Shown one piece after another: positions 10,440 to 22,367 of a stretch of 64,000 nt of DNA. The DNA is from Pleurodeles waltl (Eukaryota; Chordata; Amphibia; Caudata; Salamandridae), in the NCBI RefSeq assembly GCF_031143425.1, contig NC_090441.1, positions 218,918,928 through 218,982,927 of the forward strand, read 5' to 3'. The position numbers were made by a program, and so were the translations under genes. Below the pieces are notes generated by a model that ran no database searches, was not told where the DNA came from, and saw nothing but the letters and a program-made list of their open reading frames with translations. The stretch's first letter is position 1, and every line of letters starts with the position of its first letter.

Positions 10440-11471
10440 CACCAGAGGCATCAGAACGCTCCTTCGAATACACAGCTGGGAACATATAGGGATCTGTGCG
10501 CGTACTATAAGCCTACTGCGCCCTGCCTTCCCTTAGTTTCAGTTAAAACAATACGTCCTTTGTTGAGACATTTGCCAGCAAACAAAGGGCTAAAACATCA
10601 AACGCCCACCACAGACATCTCTCTTAGTGTCCAGTAGGCCACTACAATGTGTGCACCTGAACCATTGCGGTCCACTTCAACCTGATGGTGCATACAAATA
10701 CATCTTAGTCGCTGAAGATTCTTGTTCTAGATTCCTGTGGGTATGGCCACAGCGGTCGGCTGACGCTCGAACTGTTATAAAAGACTTGCTGATCTTTATC
10801 GGTACATATGCAGTTGCAGCATATCATTCGGACCAGGGCCCTGCCTTTGCCTCTAAGGCATGCAGGGATCCCATGGGGACGATGGGTGTTGAACTCCATT
10901 AATCCTCACCATACCATTCCGAGGGAAATTTGGTTGTGGAGAGGTGTAACCGTGATCTAAAGCAGTCTTTAACAACTAGTGTATTCGGTTCAGGCCGCAG
11001 TTGGCTTCATCACCTATATGGGGTCTAGAGAGCACTGAATAATCTGCCAAGACGGTCCTTGGGGGGACACACTCCTTATGAGGTTCTCTTTAGGATACCT
11101 ATGTATGTCCCAGATCTTGATGGCCCTGGTTTGGTGGCAGCAGACACACCTTTTCACATAAATGAACGTCTCACTGTCTTATAGGAGCTTCAGCAATTTT
11201 GTGATGAGAAATCATCCGCCAGTGCTGCCACCTTAGGAATAAGGGATTTACCAAAAACTTCGACTGGCTGGATTCCTAAAGTTGGGGATCTGGTTTGTGA
11301 GAAGATTGCTGTGAAGAAGGAATTTTGTCCATCCTACAGTGCACCTGTCCCAGTCTAGGGAGTACAAGGTACCAGAACTGTCATCCTACCACCACTAACT
11401 GGTTCCAGAGCAAACAGATTCATCTCCATTGATGATGTCAAAGTTCACCTTGTGGCCGATCCTGCACAGTA
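10440..11471 (+). pseudogene. pol: Foamy-like integrase (end of pol), plus-strand provirus
   Basis: The catalytic core reads VHLNHCGPL, then KYILVAEDSCSRFLWVWP, and the second acidic site in AYHSDQGPAFAS (near 10830). After a frameshift, NLVVERCNRDLKQ carries the third acidic site. A C-terminal SH3-like part (VGDLVCEKI to DDVKVHL) ends at a TAG near 11471. The usual first aspartate before the GP pair appears as asparagine. There are at least four stops or frameshifts, including near 10890 and at TAGs around 11026 and 11182. The minus-strand provirus fragment lacks this region. Confidence 0.7.
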
Positions 11472-11736
11472 GATCCAGAGGTCCCTTGGGTAGTTCCCGG
11501 TCCGCTCTCACTACCCAACAGGACATACCTCTTCAAAGCAGAAATAACAACTCTACTTCGGACTACACAAGCATGTTCAACAATGATACAAATACCTCCT
11601 CGAGCATGGGAAGGGCGGAAAATTAGCTCTTGCTGATTCCAGTTACCACTTTAACGACAGCACCTGTCCAAGATTTGGCTGTTTTTCACACCAACACTAC
11701 ACAGACTGATGACATTGTCATGAGCCTCCATGCGAA

Positions 11737-14420
11737 GTGGATCAATGCACCAGTGACGCACCTGCTTGCATATTTGCAGAGACTGCCTCTGGTTACTTTA
11801 TCGACATTGATGATTTTTCTTCAGACTCATCCACCCCTGTGATTGATAATGTTTCAAAGACACGTAAGCTGTATCTATGGCTTAAAAATAACTATTTAAA
11901 ACAACCATGGAACTATTTATGGTTCTGTTTGAACTTTTTTGCATTGTTTCTATGGATTGGTTTTGTGACTGTTTTCTTTTTACTTATAAATGGTCATTAC
12001 CTTCCTGAACGCTCCTTTGTTGAGCCTGTGGATGAAGTCTTAAATCCATATCATTCCTCACATAAGGTCTGAAGAAATGTGTCCCTTGTGAACATTTCAG
12101 CTGTACCGATTCCTGATGGGATTGTGGGGACGAAGTTCCATTTGATATATACGGGCCTACTGAGGTCATTCAAATTCCATATGTATTAAAAATTTCTATG
12201 ACAGATGTTATTACACCTGGTGTTGTATCTGATGATTGGGATGTCCAGACAGTTGATTCTATGTTAACTGAAATGAAGGACTATTCAGTATTTGAAAGTG
12301 ATGATGTATACAGACATACAATGCATTATGGGGAAATGCTCTGTTACAATAATTGGGGACATTACTACCTACATTGTGCCACTAGACACAGGCCAGTACT
12401 TAACTACACACAGTGGGAACACCGTTCAACACCACCAGTGGGGAGCACAAAACGCTATTCAGATACGGTTATTTATTTTTCTGGGCATGACACAAAAAAT
12501 ACGGAGTCATATTATTTCAAGTTACCTCCTTCACTAGTTAGGAAGATTTTGCTAACTGATACAAAGCTGATTTATTCAGACTCCTTTGTTTCCCATCTTG
12601 CAGTTGAAGGTTATGAATACTGGAAGAACACTTTTGACTTAAAAAGTGTATGGGGAACACAAGATTGGCAAATACAGGGTAGGGAAGCTTTATTTAGAGC
12701 ATGCCTGATTCCTGTGCAAATGATCTTTTTAAATGACACCATTCGACAGACATCCTGTCTGGGGTTAGCAAAAATAAAAGATATGAACACGCCCAGTATC
12801 CCCACACCGGCGAAGTTTAATGATTTGCAATGCTTCCTTAATGTCACTGAGGAAGAGCTAGATGTAATGGTTCAGGCTGGTACCTATAATTCTTCACTTT
12901 CCAGTCCCGGCGGGTGGTTAATTTGTCCAATAGACACCAATGGATGTCAGGCAAGTTTTTTTAATTCCTCAGGGGGTTTCAAGATTAGCCGGCCGATCCC
13001 GCGCTTTGTCTCGGGTCAACACATGGGTATAGTTACAACATATAGTGTGGGTAATCTGTGCCAACAATGGGTACAGTCTAACACGTTAGCCGCAGTTAAA
13101 GAACATCTTAACACTCTTTCTGAAGATGTAGACTTGCAGGACCTTTTACTAGGTCCTAGAAAGCCGCGCTCTAAAAGATTCATATATGTTTGTATAATGA
13201 GATCTGGAAGCTTTCTCAGATAGAAGCTGCTGCGCGTTGAAGGCAAGTAGATAATGAAAACTTAGAGAAGGCTTTAGCTGTTGTTGATAACGGCATGAAT
13301 ACTCTGTCCAACAGAATTTATTCACTGACAAACATTGTGTCGTCTGTGATAGATATTGTTCAGACAGACATGTCCCGTTTATACCATGGACAAAGTCAGC
13401 TGCGTTCCACAATGCAGCTAGGTTGGACGTTACAAACATTGAAAAATTACTGAATTCCATGGAAAATTGTTCACTGCTTTTAATCTATCCAGGGAACAGC
13501 AGACAATGGCTAAAAGGGAAGCTAGTTTCACCATGCTTCATATAGAAACATTTGAAAAGTTGCCTTTCATGGTTGCAGAGAGTCCTTCAACTGTATGGCT
13601 CTTACATGGCATAATTAATCTGCCCATTTCCACTTTTCGTTTCTCGAAATGCTTGAAACATCTTGCTGTGGGCAGGTACAAGCGACTAAGCGATAGCTAT
13701 ATTAAAGAATAGTGGGAGTTGCCCTTTGATTATAAATGTCTGAACGGCGAAACAGAGGTCTTTCCTAGCGGAAGCAAATGTGAGACTACTGTTAGTCATG
13801 CAATGATTTGCAAGCAGGTGTCCCTTCACGGCCTTTGCAATGTGGGGGTCACGAACTTGGCCTGTTTTCTGAAGGGTAGTCCCGTCCCTTTGATTTGACC
13901 AACGTTTCATATACTTTCAAATAGAAGTTATGAGGTGCTGAGCGTCCAAAGCTGTTGGGGTATGCAACCAGGAATTGCCTACGCAATTTTGGTCTCTAAG
14001 GTTGTTACGTGTTGCGGACAAGTTTTATTCCCCCCACACGAAAGATAAAAGTATCGGACACGTGGCCTCACATTGATACTATTAATGTAAATTATGACAA
14101 GCTGAGCAGACTAAAGGCGCTACTGTTTCAAGAACAGGTCGTGTTGACATCAGCTAGAGAGAAGTATGCTCTCCAGATAGAGAGATCATCAGTCGAGATA
14201 CAATCCCTATTAAATACCAACTTCCACAAGCACTTTGGAGAGCTGGTATCCAGAATATTCAACGCCTCGTGCACTACTAGGATTGTCCATTTCTTTAAGG
14301 CTGTGGGGTCTGGATTTGTGTCCATCATCCAGACTGTTTTCGGAGTCATCCCATCAGCCATTCACTCTTTTCAAGTGTGTTTGGCGGCTTTCCTATAATT
14401 TTGGCATTCATTGGCGGAAT
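11737..14420 (+). pseudogene. env: Foamy-virus-like envelope glycoprotein gene, plus strand, broken
   Basis: The first part (11737-12072) encodes an N-terminal leader with an acidic segment and a hydrophobic stretch (WFCLNFFALFLWIGFV), the type-II leader layout of spumavirus Env. A stop at 12070 and a frameshift near 12130 follow. The long open piece 12198-13223 holds the surface subunit with many N-glycosylation sequons and a furin-type site, PRKPRSKRF, near 13155-13182. The transmembrane subunit continues, with more stops, to a hydrophobic anchor at about 14390-14450. The GTG at 11737 is only the first codon of the open frame; the true start may lie upstream. Reading against the minus-strand copy gives the frame across breaks. 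Confidence 0.75.
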
Positions 14421-14476
14421 ACTACTGCTGTTTCTTCTGATCCACAGTGGTTGTTTCTTTCCAACTACGCAAAGCA

Positions 14477-14979
14477 ATGGAGCCGCTGCCACCAGCTCAA
14501 TTGTGCAGTGAACGCATGGTTCAGATCTTCGATGCTTCCCTGCTGGAGGAATTGGAGCGTGACTGGTCATTGTCACTCCGGCCACTTCTCTGGTGCATAC
14601 AACCAGTTTTTCGCTGCGTGTGGTGCCTCTTCGAACAGCTGCCTACAGTGTGTCTTGCTGTTACACCAGTGTCTGCGTGGACCAAGAACTGCTGATGTCC
14701 CCGATGAGGGTTCATTCACGGTCGTGCCCCTTGAGACTAAGGCTGATCCGCGAGGCCACTTATGAGCCCTCTTTACTGAACGAGTTGGCTCTCTTTGCTA
14801 TGTAGGTTTGCACTACTGCAGGTGGAACTTCACAAGATACTACTACTCACTACTGCTCCGTGGATCCGTCTGCCCATCATGTGAACGATCTAACATCCGA
14901 CGATATGGACTCTTTCTTGAGGTCCTTTTCATTCGATGACTTCGAAGATGTTCTTCAAGATCATGACTATTGCAAATAA
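14477..14979 (+). pseudogene. Foamy-like accessory ORF downstream of env, one frameshift and one stop
   Basis: The ATG at 14477 lies at the end of the degraded env. The frame stays open to a TGA at 14693-14695. Homology to the minus-strand accessory ORF (445-1) then continues in another frame (14593-14805), and past a TAG at 14806 a 57-codon open stretch ends at 14979. This last stretch is very acidic with spaced Phe and Leu (for example DDMDSFLRSFSFDDF), a pattern like an acidic transcription-activation segment. Position between env and the 3' LTR, plus this tail, make a Tas/Bel-1-like transactivator plausible. That is inference: no DNA-binding domain was recognised. Confidence 0.55.
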
Positions 14980-15501
14980 TTTGATAATTGGCTTATTGTT
15001 CCAAACTCAAAGTATGCATTTATTGCTCTTACTTTGGCCTGCTGTACTTGTCATGATCGACATTATGGCCCTCATTACAGCCCTGGCGGTCTGTGATAAG
15101 GTGGTGGTAATACCGCCAACACACACACAAGCAGATGCAGCAACATAACATATTAACCTGGTACCCCTCAAGAATAAAGCAAGGACAACTCCAATAGATA
15201 AAAGTGAGTGTAATAAGAAAAACAGTAGCAATATGTGCATCCAAAGTCCATAATATATTTACATATTCACAAATGAAGGTACACTGCCCAGTCCTAATTG
15301 TTTGTGGGCCACAGGGCCACATTAAAAAAAGTCTAAGGGTCACACTTTACCCCTGCAACAACACAGAGAAAACTCTGCAGGGGAATCAGATCGAAAATAG
15401 GCAGGCACCTCAGGGGGACGGGGAATGGGGGGGCACCTCAGCTGGCAGATGGTACAACGCCACTGGTCCTGGAGGGGGCTCCATGCCCTCTGCTTGGTCC
15501 T

Positions 15502-16060
15502 GGGGAGTGATAGACCACAGTCTCTCAAGTGGGTGACTTTCCCACTTTCTCTGGAGGGGGCAACATGCCCTGTGCTTGGTCCTGGGGAGTGATAGGCCGC
15601 AGTCTCTCAAGTGGGTGACTTTCCCACTTGCTCTAGAGGGGGCAACATGCTCTGTGCTTGCTCCTGGGGGGTGATATGCCACAGTCTCTCAAGTGGGTGA
15701 CTTTCCCACTTGCTCTAGAGGGGGCAACATGGTCTGTGCTTGCTCCTGGGAGGTGATATGCCACAGTCTCTCAAGTGGGTGACTTACCGACTTGCTCTGG
15801 AAGGGGCAACATGCTCTGTGCTTGCTCCTGGGGAGGATGGGGTGAGTGGATGACATCTCCACTGGTTCTGGAGGGGGCATCGTGCCCTGTGATCTTCATC
15901 CTGGGGAGGATGGGGTGAGCGGATGACATCTCCACTGGTTCTGGAGGGGGCATCGTGCCCTGTGATCTTCATCCTGGGGAGGATGGGGTGAGCTGATGAC
16001 ATATCCACTGGTTCTGGAGGGGGCATCGTGGCCTGTGATGCAAATATTGGGGAGTGCAAG
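15502..16060 (+). repeat. Two-part minisatellite (82-bp and 73-bp units) in the Harbinger element
   Basis: Four 82-bp units start at 15502, 15584, 15666 and 15748. Each contains CACAGTCTCTCAAGTGGGTG, CTTGCTCT and GGGGCAACATG. About three 73-bp units start at 15830, 15903 and 15976, with GACATCTCCACTGGTTCTGG and GGGGCATCGTG. The unit types share a GCTCTGGAGGGGGC-like core, so one probably arose from the other. The same array, with about five 82-bp units and three 73-bp units, lies at 62233-62861 in the second copy. Confidence 0.8.
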
Positions 16061-16179
16061 GTCACAGTCTCTCAGCTGGGTGTCATACCCACAGGAGTTG
16101 CAGGGGTCAGGCCACACAACAGCCCATGTAGACAGCCCTACAGAATGTCCGCCAATGGTGACGGCTATTCAGTGGTGGC

Positions 16180-18747
16180 AGTGGTGCTGCTGATGGTGGT
16201 GGTGGCGGCGGGAGGCTCCAGCCCATCCCCAGCAGCCACGGACGGCTGCCCACTGGTACCGCTGCTGCTGGTGGTGGTGGTGGGGGGGGCTCCAGCCAAT
16301 CCCCAGCAGCCTCGAACGGCTGCAGCACCATGGTTGATGGTGTGTCCGTACTGCCTGTTGGTGTAGGCTCCTTGTCCGTACTGCCTGCAGTTGGGGCTGG
16401 CTCCTTGCCCTTCCTCCCTGCAGTTGGGGCTGGCTCCTTGCCCTTCCTCCCTGCAGTTGGGGCTGGCTCCTTGCCCTTTGCAACTGGCTGGTGGCTGGGA
16501 TACTTTCCCACCTGGTGTTGCTGGTGACACTACTGTGCCCGTGGACTGGGTGGCTGAGGTGCTTGCCTGAGTTTTGTCCACCCTGGCCTGACGTGAAGGA
16601 CGGGGGGAGGGCTAGGGAAGAGGTCAAAGGAGTAAAAACTTCTTAGGGAAATTGGGACGGGGAGAGGAAGAAGGTGTGCGAGGCAAGGAAAAGAGATTGG
16701 TTGTAGGAGGTGTCAGTCTGGTGTGTTTGGGAGCAGGTGCATGGGCTGGATGCTGTTGTGAGGTGGATGGCTGTTGGGTGTCTGAGTGCTTGAGTTTGTG
16801 TTCTTTCGGAGGAGGGGGCACAGACACAGTGGGAGAGGACGCAGAGGAAGTGTGCATGGATGTGGGGGTGGTGACGGCCAGTGAGGTGTGTGTACTGATT
16901 GGTGTGCTGATGATGGTGGTAGTGGATGAGGATATAGTGCATGCAGGTGTGAGTGTAGACGCAACTGGGAGGGAGGTGGACGACGAGGAGGGGGACACAG
17001 TGGAGGCAATGGATGTTGGTATGTTGGTATGTCTTCATCTGGATGGTGTATGTGTCAGTGACTGTGGGATGTAGTGTGGTGCTTGTGTTTGTCATGTCCA
17101 CTCTTGTGTGTTGGCCTGCGTGCATGCTTGTCTGCCTGTGTGCTTGGGATAGGTTGAGGTTCAGGGATATGGGACTGGGAAGAGGAAGTTTTGGGGGGGG
17201 TTGGTTGAAACAGGGACAATGGCTTCCATAAGAGAGGAGGCCAGAGCCTGGATTGATCTCTGTTGTGCCGCCAAGCCAGTGTGAGTGCCCTCCAGGAATG
17301 CATTGGTCTGTTGCATTTGAGCTGTCAGCCCTGGATGGCATTCACAATGGTTGACTGCCCAACAGAGATGGATCTCAGGAGGTCAACAGCCTCCTCACTC
17401 AGGGCAGCAGGGCTAACTTGGGCAGGGCCTGAGGTGCCTGGGGCGAAGGAGATGCCCACCCTCCTGGGTGAGCGGGCACACGAAACTCAATGAGGGGCTG
17501 CTGGGAGGGCGGTGCTGGTACGGGGGTGGCGGCTGTACCTGGAGCTGAGGTGGACACAGAGGTGGCTGCCACCACCTGGGAGCTTCCATCGGAGGAAGAA
17601 TCAGAGTCAGTGTTCTCACCTCCTGTCTCCACCGTGGTGCTCCCCTTGCCCTCAGTCCCACTGGTGCCCTCAGCGTCGGTGGACTCTGCCTCCTGGGTCC
17701 TGTGGAATGCAGCTCCCTCCGTCGCTGGTGCCTCTGCTCCTCCGCCAGATGATGCTGATGCACATAAGGACAGGGTGACAAAGCATAATGTGGGGGAGAC
17801 AAAGGATACACTTGGTCAATGGCGGAACCACCACCACCGTTGGCGTACACAACATATTCTCACACAGGGAACAGGCTAACGCACTAGGCAATGCACTACC
17901 AGTTACAATGCTAGTCACCAGGCCATGGGTAGGGACAGATCCCGCCAAATTCAGCCTACCTGGGACCCACACACCCCTGCCCAGTAGTGGATGACTACTA
18001 GCTACGTTGGAGGAATGTCACCGCCGAACCCTGCCCAACATAGGACCTACTCTGCAATGACTGGAATGGCCTAGAGGGCAGCCACAGGCCCACATCCCCC
18101 ATCCGGATACCACCCCGCTGGGCGTAAGTAGGAATAAAGGGCAATGTACTTACCCCCTTGTTGCTGCTGTGATGCCCCCAAGTGCCCATCCAGCTCCAGA
18201 TATGCAGGTCATCAGGGGGGTCAGGGTTCGTCGGGCACCCCTTCCTCGTTGGGAGGCCATCCCCAGCTGGGCCTCATTGGTCTTCCATGCCCAGTGTCTC
18301 AGGTCCTCCCACCGTTTGCGACAGTGGGTACTCCGCCTGCCATAGACCCCCAGGGTCTGCACGTCCTTGGCAATGGCACACCATATACCCTTCTTTTGAT
18401 GGGTGCTGACCTGCAGAGGTAAGAGACACAGGCAAAGCTATTTTTCAGACCGTCCTGCCCTGTACATTCATGGCCCACCATGCCCCTTCCCATCCCCATG
18501 AGCACAGACATGCCTCAGCATACATGCCGCACGCTGTCGAGGGACCATCCACCAACCCTCATCCTACACGAGGCATTCACAGACAGCACTCCATGCAAAC
18601 ATGCCCCATGCATTGTACTCACAGTGTACTCACCTGTTGGTCTGGAGGCCCATACAGCAGTCGGTACTGGGGTAGGATCCCATTACCAGTCTCTCCAACT
18701 CCGTCGAGGTGAACGCAGATGCCCTTTCCCCAGTCACACGAGCCATG
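16180..18747 (-). pseudogene. Harbinger MYB/SANT-like DNA-binding protein gene (first copy)
   Basis: Exon 1 starts at an ATG at 18747 (MARVTGERASAFTSTELERL) and reaches a splice donor GTGAGT near 18637. Exon 2 (about 18420-18160) carries GRRSTHCRKRWEDLRHWAWK, a MYB/SANT-like helix with the conserved KRW, then a donor GTAAGTA at the end. Downstream pieces (17730 to 16180) contain a Ser/Thr/Pro-rich region, a Gln-rich coiled-coil-like stretch near 17340-17230, and a Lys-Gly-Glu-Pro repeat region near 16480-16390. In PIF/Harbinger elements such a protein helps the transposase enter the nucleus and bind the ends. Stops and frameshifts make this copy non-functional. Confidence 0.6.
16387..16485 (+). 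repeat. 33-bp minisatellite coding for a GRKGKEPAP-type repeat on the minus strand
   Basis: Three direct copies of a unit containing GCAGTTGGGGCTGGCTCCTT follow each other. Read on the minus strand they give an 11-residue unit rich in Gly, Lys, Glu, Pro and Ala. The second Harbinger copy has a longer array (63390-63530). Confidence 0.7.
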
Positions 18748-19202
18748 GTAGCTGCCAGACACAGGTCACAGCAGCACATGCAGTGTAGGTCCTCTCCTGT
18801 TGAAGGTAAGGTAGCAAGTGAGTGAACAGATAGAAAATGGCGGTGACGTCCACGGCGGTGCAAGCGGTAACCGCTGGCATACATCACCATTGGCCACTGT
18901 ACCCCATAGGGCCCAATGATAACCAATGAGGAGTTGCACGGCGGTTCCCGACCACCTCCCACAACGGCGCACAACATCAGCGGAATTACCTCACTTCCAC
19001 CTGTCCCTCCATACTGGACAGGCAGACGCCATTTCGGGGTGGGGGGCAGGCCATGGTTCCTAACTGAGTCACAGTTCACAATTACATATCCTGGACATTT
19101 GCCACCAAAATATTGTAACTTTCACAATAGGCTTGCACTGTAGTAGTTACATTGTACAGACGATGACCAGCTGCTCACTCTTTTGCCCCATAGATTGCAA
19201 CC

Positions 19203-19609
19203 CCTGCAGATGAATAGGAGATGGAGACATCCCCTGTGTACAGACCCCTTGTGGACTTGGCAATTATGGCGGCCCGGCACATTATCCTGACCTACAGACT
19301 TGACAATGAGGCACATGGGCGAACCAGAAGGATCATAGAGAGAACCTTTGGCCTCCTGAAGGCCAGGTTCAGGTTCATCCATCATACAGGTGGATCCCTG
19401 TGCTACTCGCCCGGGAAGGTGTGCCAGATAGTAGTGGCATGCTGCATGTTGCACAACCTGGCCCTCAGACGGCATGTCCCTTTTCTGCAGGAGGAGGAGA
19501 TTGGAGATGCCCCTGTGGCAGCAATGGACCCTGAGGACAGTGAGGATGAGGAAACAGAGGATGAGGATGTGGACAACAGAACATTGATCATCCGCCAGCA
19601 CTTCCAATG
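19203..19609 (+). pseudogene. Harbinger transposase, C-terminal exon
   Basis: From an acceptor-like CTGCAG at 19201, the frame encodes RTRRIIERTFGLLKARFRF, the conserved end of the PIF/Harbinger (HARBI1-type) nuclease. The Glu in this block is the last acidic residue of its DDE triad. It continues with the SPGKVCQIVVACCMLHNLAL helix and an acidic tail rich in Asp and Glu (EDSEDEETEDEDVDN), ending at TGA 19608-19610. The earlier part of the nuclease, with the two catalytic aspartates, was not found upstream, so the gene is truncated. It points toward the second MYB-like gene (tail to tail). Confidence 0.75.
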
Positions 19610-20096
19610 ACACACAGATGAGACATTGCAACTTCACAATTCTATGAATAGTTTTGTATTGTATGTAGCATTGGCATTCTAGCATTACCCACTTCCTTCC
19701 CCTACTTACTGTTACCTATGGATGCTCATATTACAGGAGTTAGTGTTTTGCAATGTTTCCCTGAAGTGCACACAACAGCCAGCTACAGGTCATGTATTCT
19801 ATGCTCATGCAACTTACAGTTCCTTTTCAACGACTATAGCTATTCCAATTAGTACTGAATTGAAACTGTTAAGAATACTATGAGACACATTTTTTCCCAG
19901 GGTGTTTATTTTTGTGCTAAAATATAGAGGGGACAGTGCAAAGGAATGGGGTAATGATGGAGGAAAGTCCAGGGTATAGTTCCAGTCTGTTTGTAGCACA
20001 GGGGCAATGGCCATGGGGCCATAGGAAGGGGAGCAATTGCAGTTCAAAGTGGACAAGGTGAGAGGGTGGGACACAAGGGTGACAATCAGGAGAGTC

Positions 20097-21619
20097 TCAT
20101 TTCCTGGCGGTGGTCTTGGTCTTGGCAGGTGTCTCTGTCTTCTGTCTGGGTGGCAGGGAACGTTTGCAGGGTGGTTCACCTTCTGCAGGGGGAGGGGTGC
20201 TGGTGGCCTGTTGGTCCTGTGGCAGGGTCACCTGGCAACCAGTGGCAGCGGAAGTGGAGGGCTGTTCCAATGAGTGGCCAGTGGCAGGGGCCCACTGTAG
20301 TGCTGTGGCCTCCCTCATTATGTTGGCCATGTCCCCCAGCACCCCTGCTATGGAGATCAGGGTGTTGTTGATGGCCTGCAAGTCCTCCCTGATCCCCTCA
20401 TTCTGTCCCTCTTGCAGCCACCTGTTCTCCTGCACATTGTCCAATATCTGGCCCATCGTGTCCTGAGAATGCTGGTATGATCCCAGGATCTCCGAGAGTG
20501 CCTCCTGGAGAGTCAAGTCCATGCTCCTGTCCTCCCCTTGGCACACAGCAGTCCTCCCGGTTTCCCTGTTGGCCTGTGCCCCTGTCCCCTGAACGGTGTG
20601 CCCACTACTCTGATTTTCTTGGGGGCGAGGGGTGGACTGGTGTCCCTGTGCAGGTGGGCACACACCTGATTGACGTGTCCTAGGGACAGAGGTGTGGGGA
20701 CAGAGGTGTGGGGACGCCGGGTGGGTGCTGTTGTGTTGGATCCTGATGGGGGAGGCTCTGTGGTGGACTGAGTGTGGGCTGGGGTATCCGACTGTCTAGT
20801 GGTCCCTGATGGGCCAGGTAGGTCATCCAGATCTTGAAGTCCAGAGTTACTGTCATCACTGGGGACATCTTCCGGTGGGGGACTGGATGTTGGTGGCACC
20901 TCCTCTCCGCTGACATTGGCGGGGGACCTGCCGGAATGTAATAGATGTGTTAGGCTTCATGTCTGTGCCATTTTGTACATCCCTGGCTTCCCCGCTATCA
21001 TTGGTGTTGCCCTGCCACTTTGTTTGTGCATGGTGATGTATTGTGGGATTGTTAGTTCCCCTATGCTGTGCATGCCTTTGTGATGGGTGTCCATGCATTG
21101 GTATGGCATGCAGGCGTTGGCATTGTGGTTTGTGAGATGTGCAGGTGCAATGTGTGGGATGGAGTGGAGTGATGGGAGTAAGGGTGAAGGGGTGTGGTGG
21201 CATGCAGGCATGGGGAGTGATTAATAGCATGAATTGACTTACCGCTGTCCATTCCTCCGGCTACTCCAGTGAGTACCTCAGGATGCAGTAGAGCCAAGAC
21301 TTGCTCCTCCATGCTGTGAGTTGTGGGGGAGGAGGAGGGGGTCCAACCCCAGTCCTCTATATGGCGAGCTTTGCCTTGATGCTACGGAACGCACCTTATC
21401 CCGTAGGTCGTTCCACCTCTTCCTGATGTCATCCCTTGTTCTTCAGTGCTGTCCCACGGCTTTGACCCTGTCCACGATTCTCCGCCATAGCTCCATCTTC
21501 CTGGCAATTGAATATTGCTGGACCTGTGCTCCAAACAGCTGTGGCTCTACCCGGACAATTTCCTCCACCATGACCCTTAATTCCTCGACAGTGAAACGGG
21601 GGTGTCTTTTTGGTGCCAT
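20097..21619 (-). pseudogene. Harbinger MYB/SANT-like DNA-binding protein gene (second copy)
   Basis: Exon 1 begins at the ATG at 21619 (MAPKRHPRFTVEELRVMVEE) and continues through a MYB/SANT-like fold ending RTRDDIRKRWNDLRDKVRS. A single in-frame TGA sits at 21445-21443 just before RTRDD, most simply a CGA-to-TGA change. A consensus donor GTAAGT lies at 21242-21237. Exon 2 starts after an acceptor near 20928. It is Ser/Thr/Pro-rich, then helical (LTLQEALSEILGSYQHSQDT and following, 20500-20300), and ends Lys/Arg-rich at 20097. A frameshift splits exon 2 near 20600. Two MYB-like genes in one element are unusual; one may be a nested remnant. Confidence 0.65.
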
Positions 21620-22190
21620 GGATGTGATGGTGAGGGTGTGTTGGGTAATGTGTTGGGGTGTGTGATGTGGAGTGCATGAGAGGCGTCTAGATGTGAGTGG
21701 TGTGTGTGTCTGGTTCTCTCTATGCTGTAGTTCTCAGTGTTGTTGTGGCAATTGTTGTTTGTAAGGGGTTGTGGGTAATGTGGGTGCGTGTTTATAATGG
21801 TGTGGGTGTGTGGGTGTGGTGTGTGTATGGATGTCAGGTGTGTGGATTTTCAATTGGCCAATGTGGTGTTGTTTTGTATGTGGGTGTGTATTTTGAGCGT
21901 GGCGGTAAGTACCGCCAATGGTATAGTGCCATTGTATGACTGCCGTGGTGATTCGAGGGTCAGGTCATAATATGGTGGGCGTTGTTGAGTTGGCGTAATG
22001 GTATGGGTTTTGGTACCAACACTTTAGCACTGACCTTTGAGCTGGCAGATTTGTGTGTGTGGCGCTATTCTGTCGGATTGGTGTGTGTGTGTCATCATAT
22101 GGTCAGCGGATTACCGCCGCCCCCGCAGTATGTTGGCAGCAGTCATCATGGCGGTAAGTGGCATTTACCGCCAAAGTTGTAATGAGGGCC

Positions 22191-22367
22191 TATGTCTCTT
22201 ATTATGTTTTTTTAACTATTAATTTTTTACATGTTTTTAAAGAGGATTTTTTTTAGCTAGTTTTTATGCTTCCAGCTTTTAGTCCAGAGCATTTTTAGCA
22301 TTTGGATTCATTCACCTTCGGTGGTGTCAAAGATATGGCATCATACTTGTTACAGCAATGGAGAGGG
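22191..22367 (+). other. Foamy-like provirus 3' end with candidate polypurine tract
   Basis: This short stretch continues the plus-strand provirus after the Harbinger element. It is T-rich, then ends in AATGGAGAGGG, a purine run directly before the LTR start TGTAGTG at 22368. That is where the plus-strand primer of a retrovirus lies. Confidence 0.5.

Larger units (their letters stand above)
15067..22190 (+). mobile_element. 7.1-kb PIF/Harbinger DNA transposon inserted in the foamy-like provirus
   Basis: Left terminus GGCCCTCATTACA with nearby TGGCGGT and right terminus (complement) GGCCCTCATTACAACTTTGG are inverted repeats. TAT at 15064-15066 and 22191-22193 is a 3-bp target duplication, as expected for the superfamily. 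Inside are minisatellites (15502-16060), a minus-strand MYB/SANT-like gene (18747-16180), a plus-strand transposase C-terminal exon (19203-19609), and a second minus-strand MYB/SANT-like gene (21619-20097). A second copy of the family (43660 onward) has about 440 bp more next to the left terminus, including a transposase first exon, so this copy has lost it. Confidence 0.8.

Noticed and set aside
15502..16060. Regular direct repeats that could suggest a CRISPR array
   Set aside because: Units are 82 and 73 bp and contiguous with no unique spacers, and the sequence is eukaryotic transposon DNA. It is a minisatellite.
16652..17074. 140-codon plus-strand ORF
   Set aside because: It is the complement of the Ser/Thr/Pro-rich minus-strand reading; Val/Gly-rich composition comes from GTG repeats.
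16643..17341. 232-codon minus-strand ORF rich in His, Thr and Pro
   Set aside because: It overlaps other open frames in the Ser/Thr/Pro-rich part of the MYB-like gene and looks like a shifted reading of repetitive CA/TG-rich sequence.
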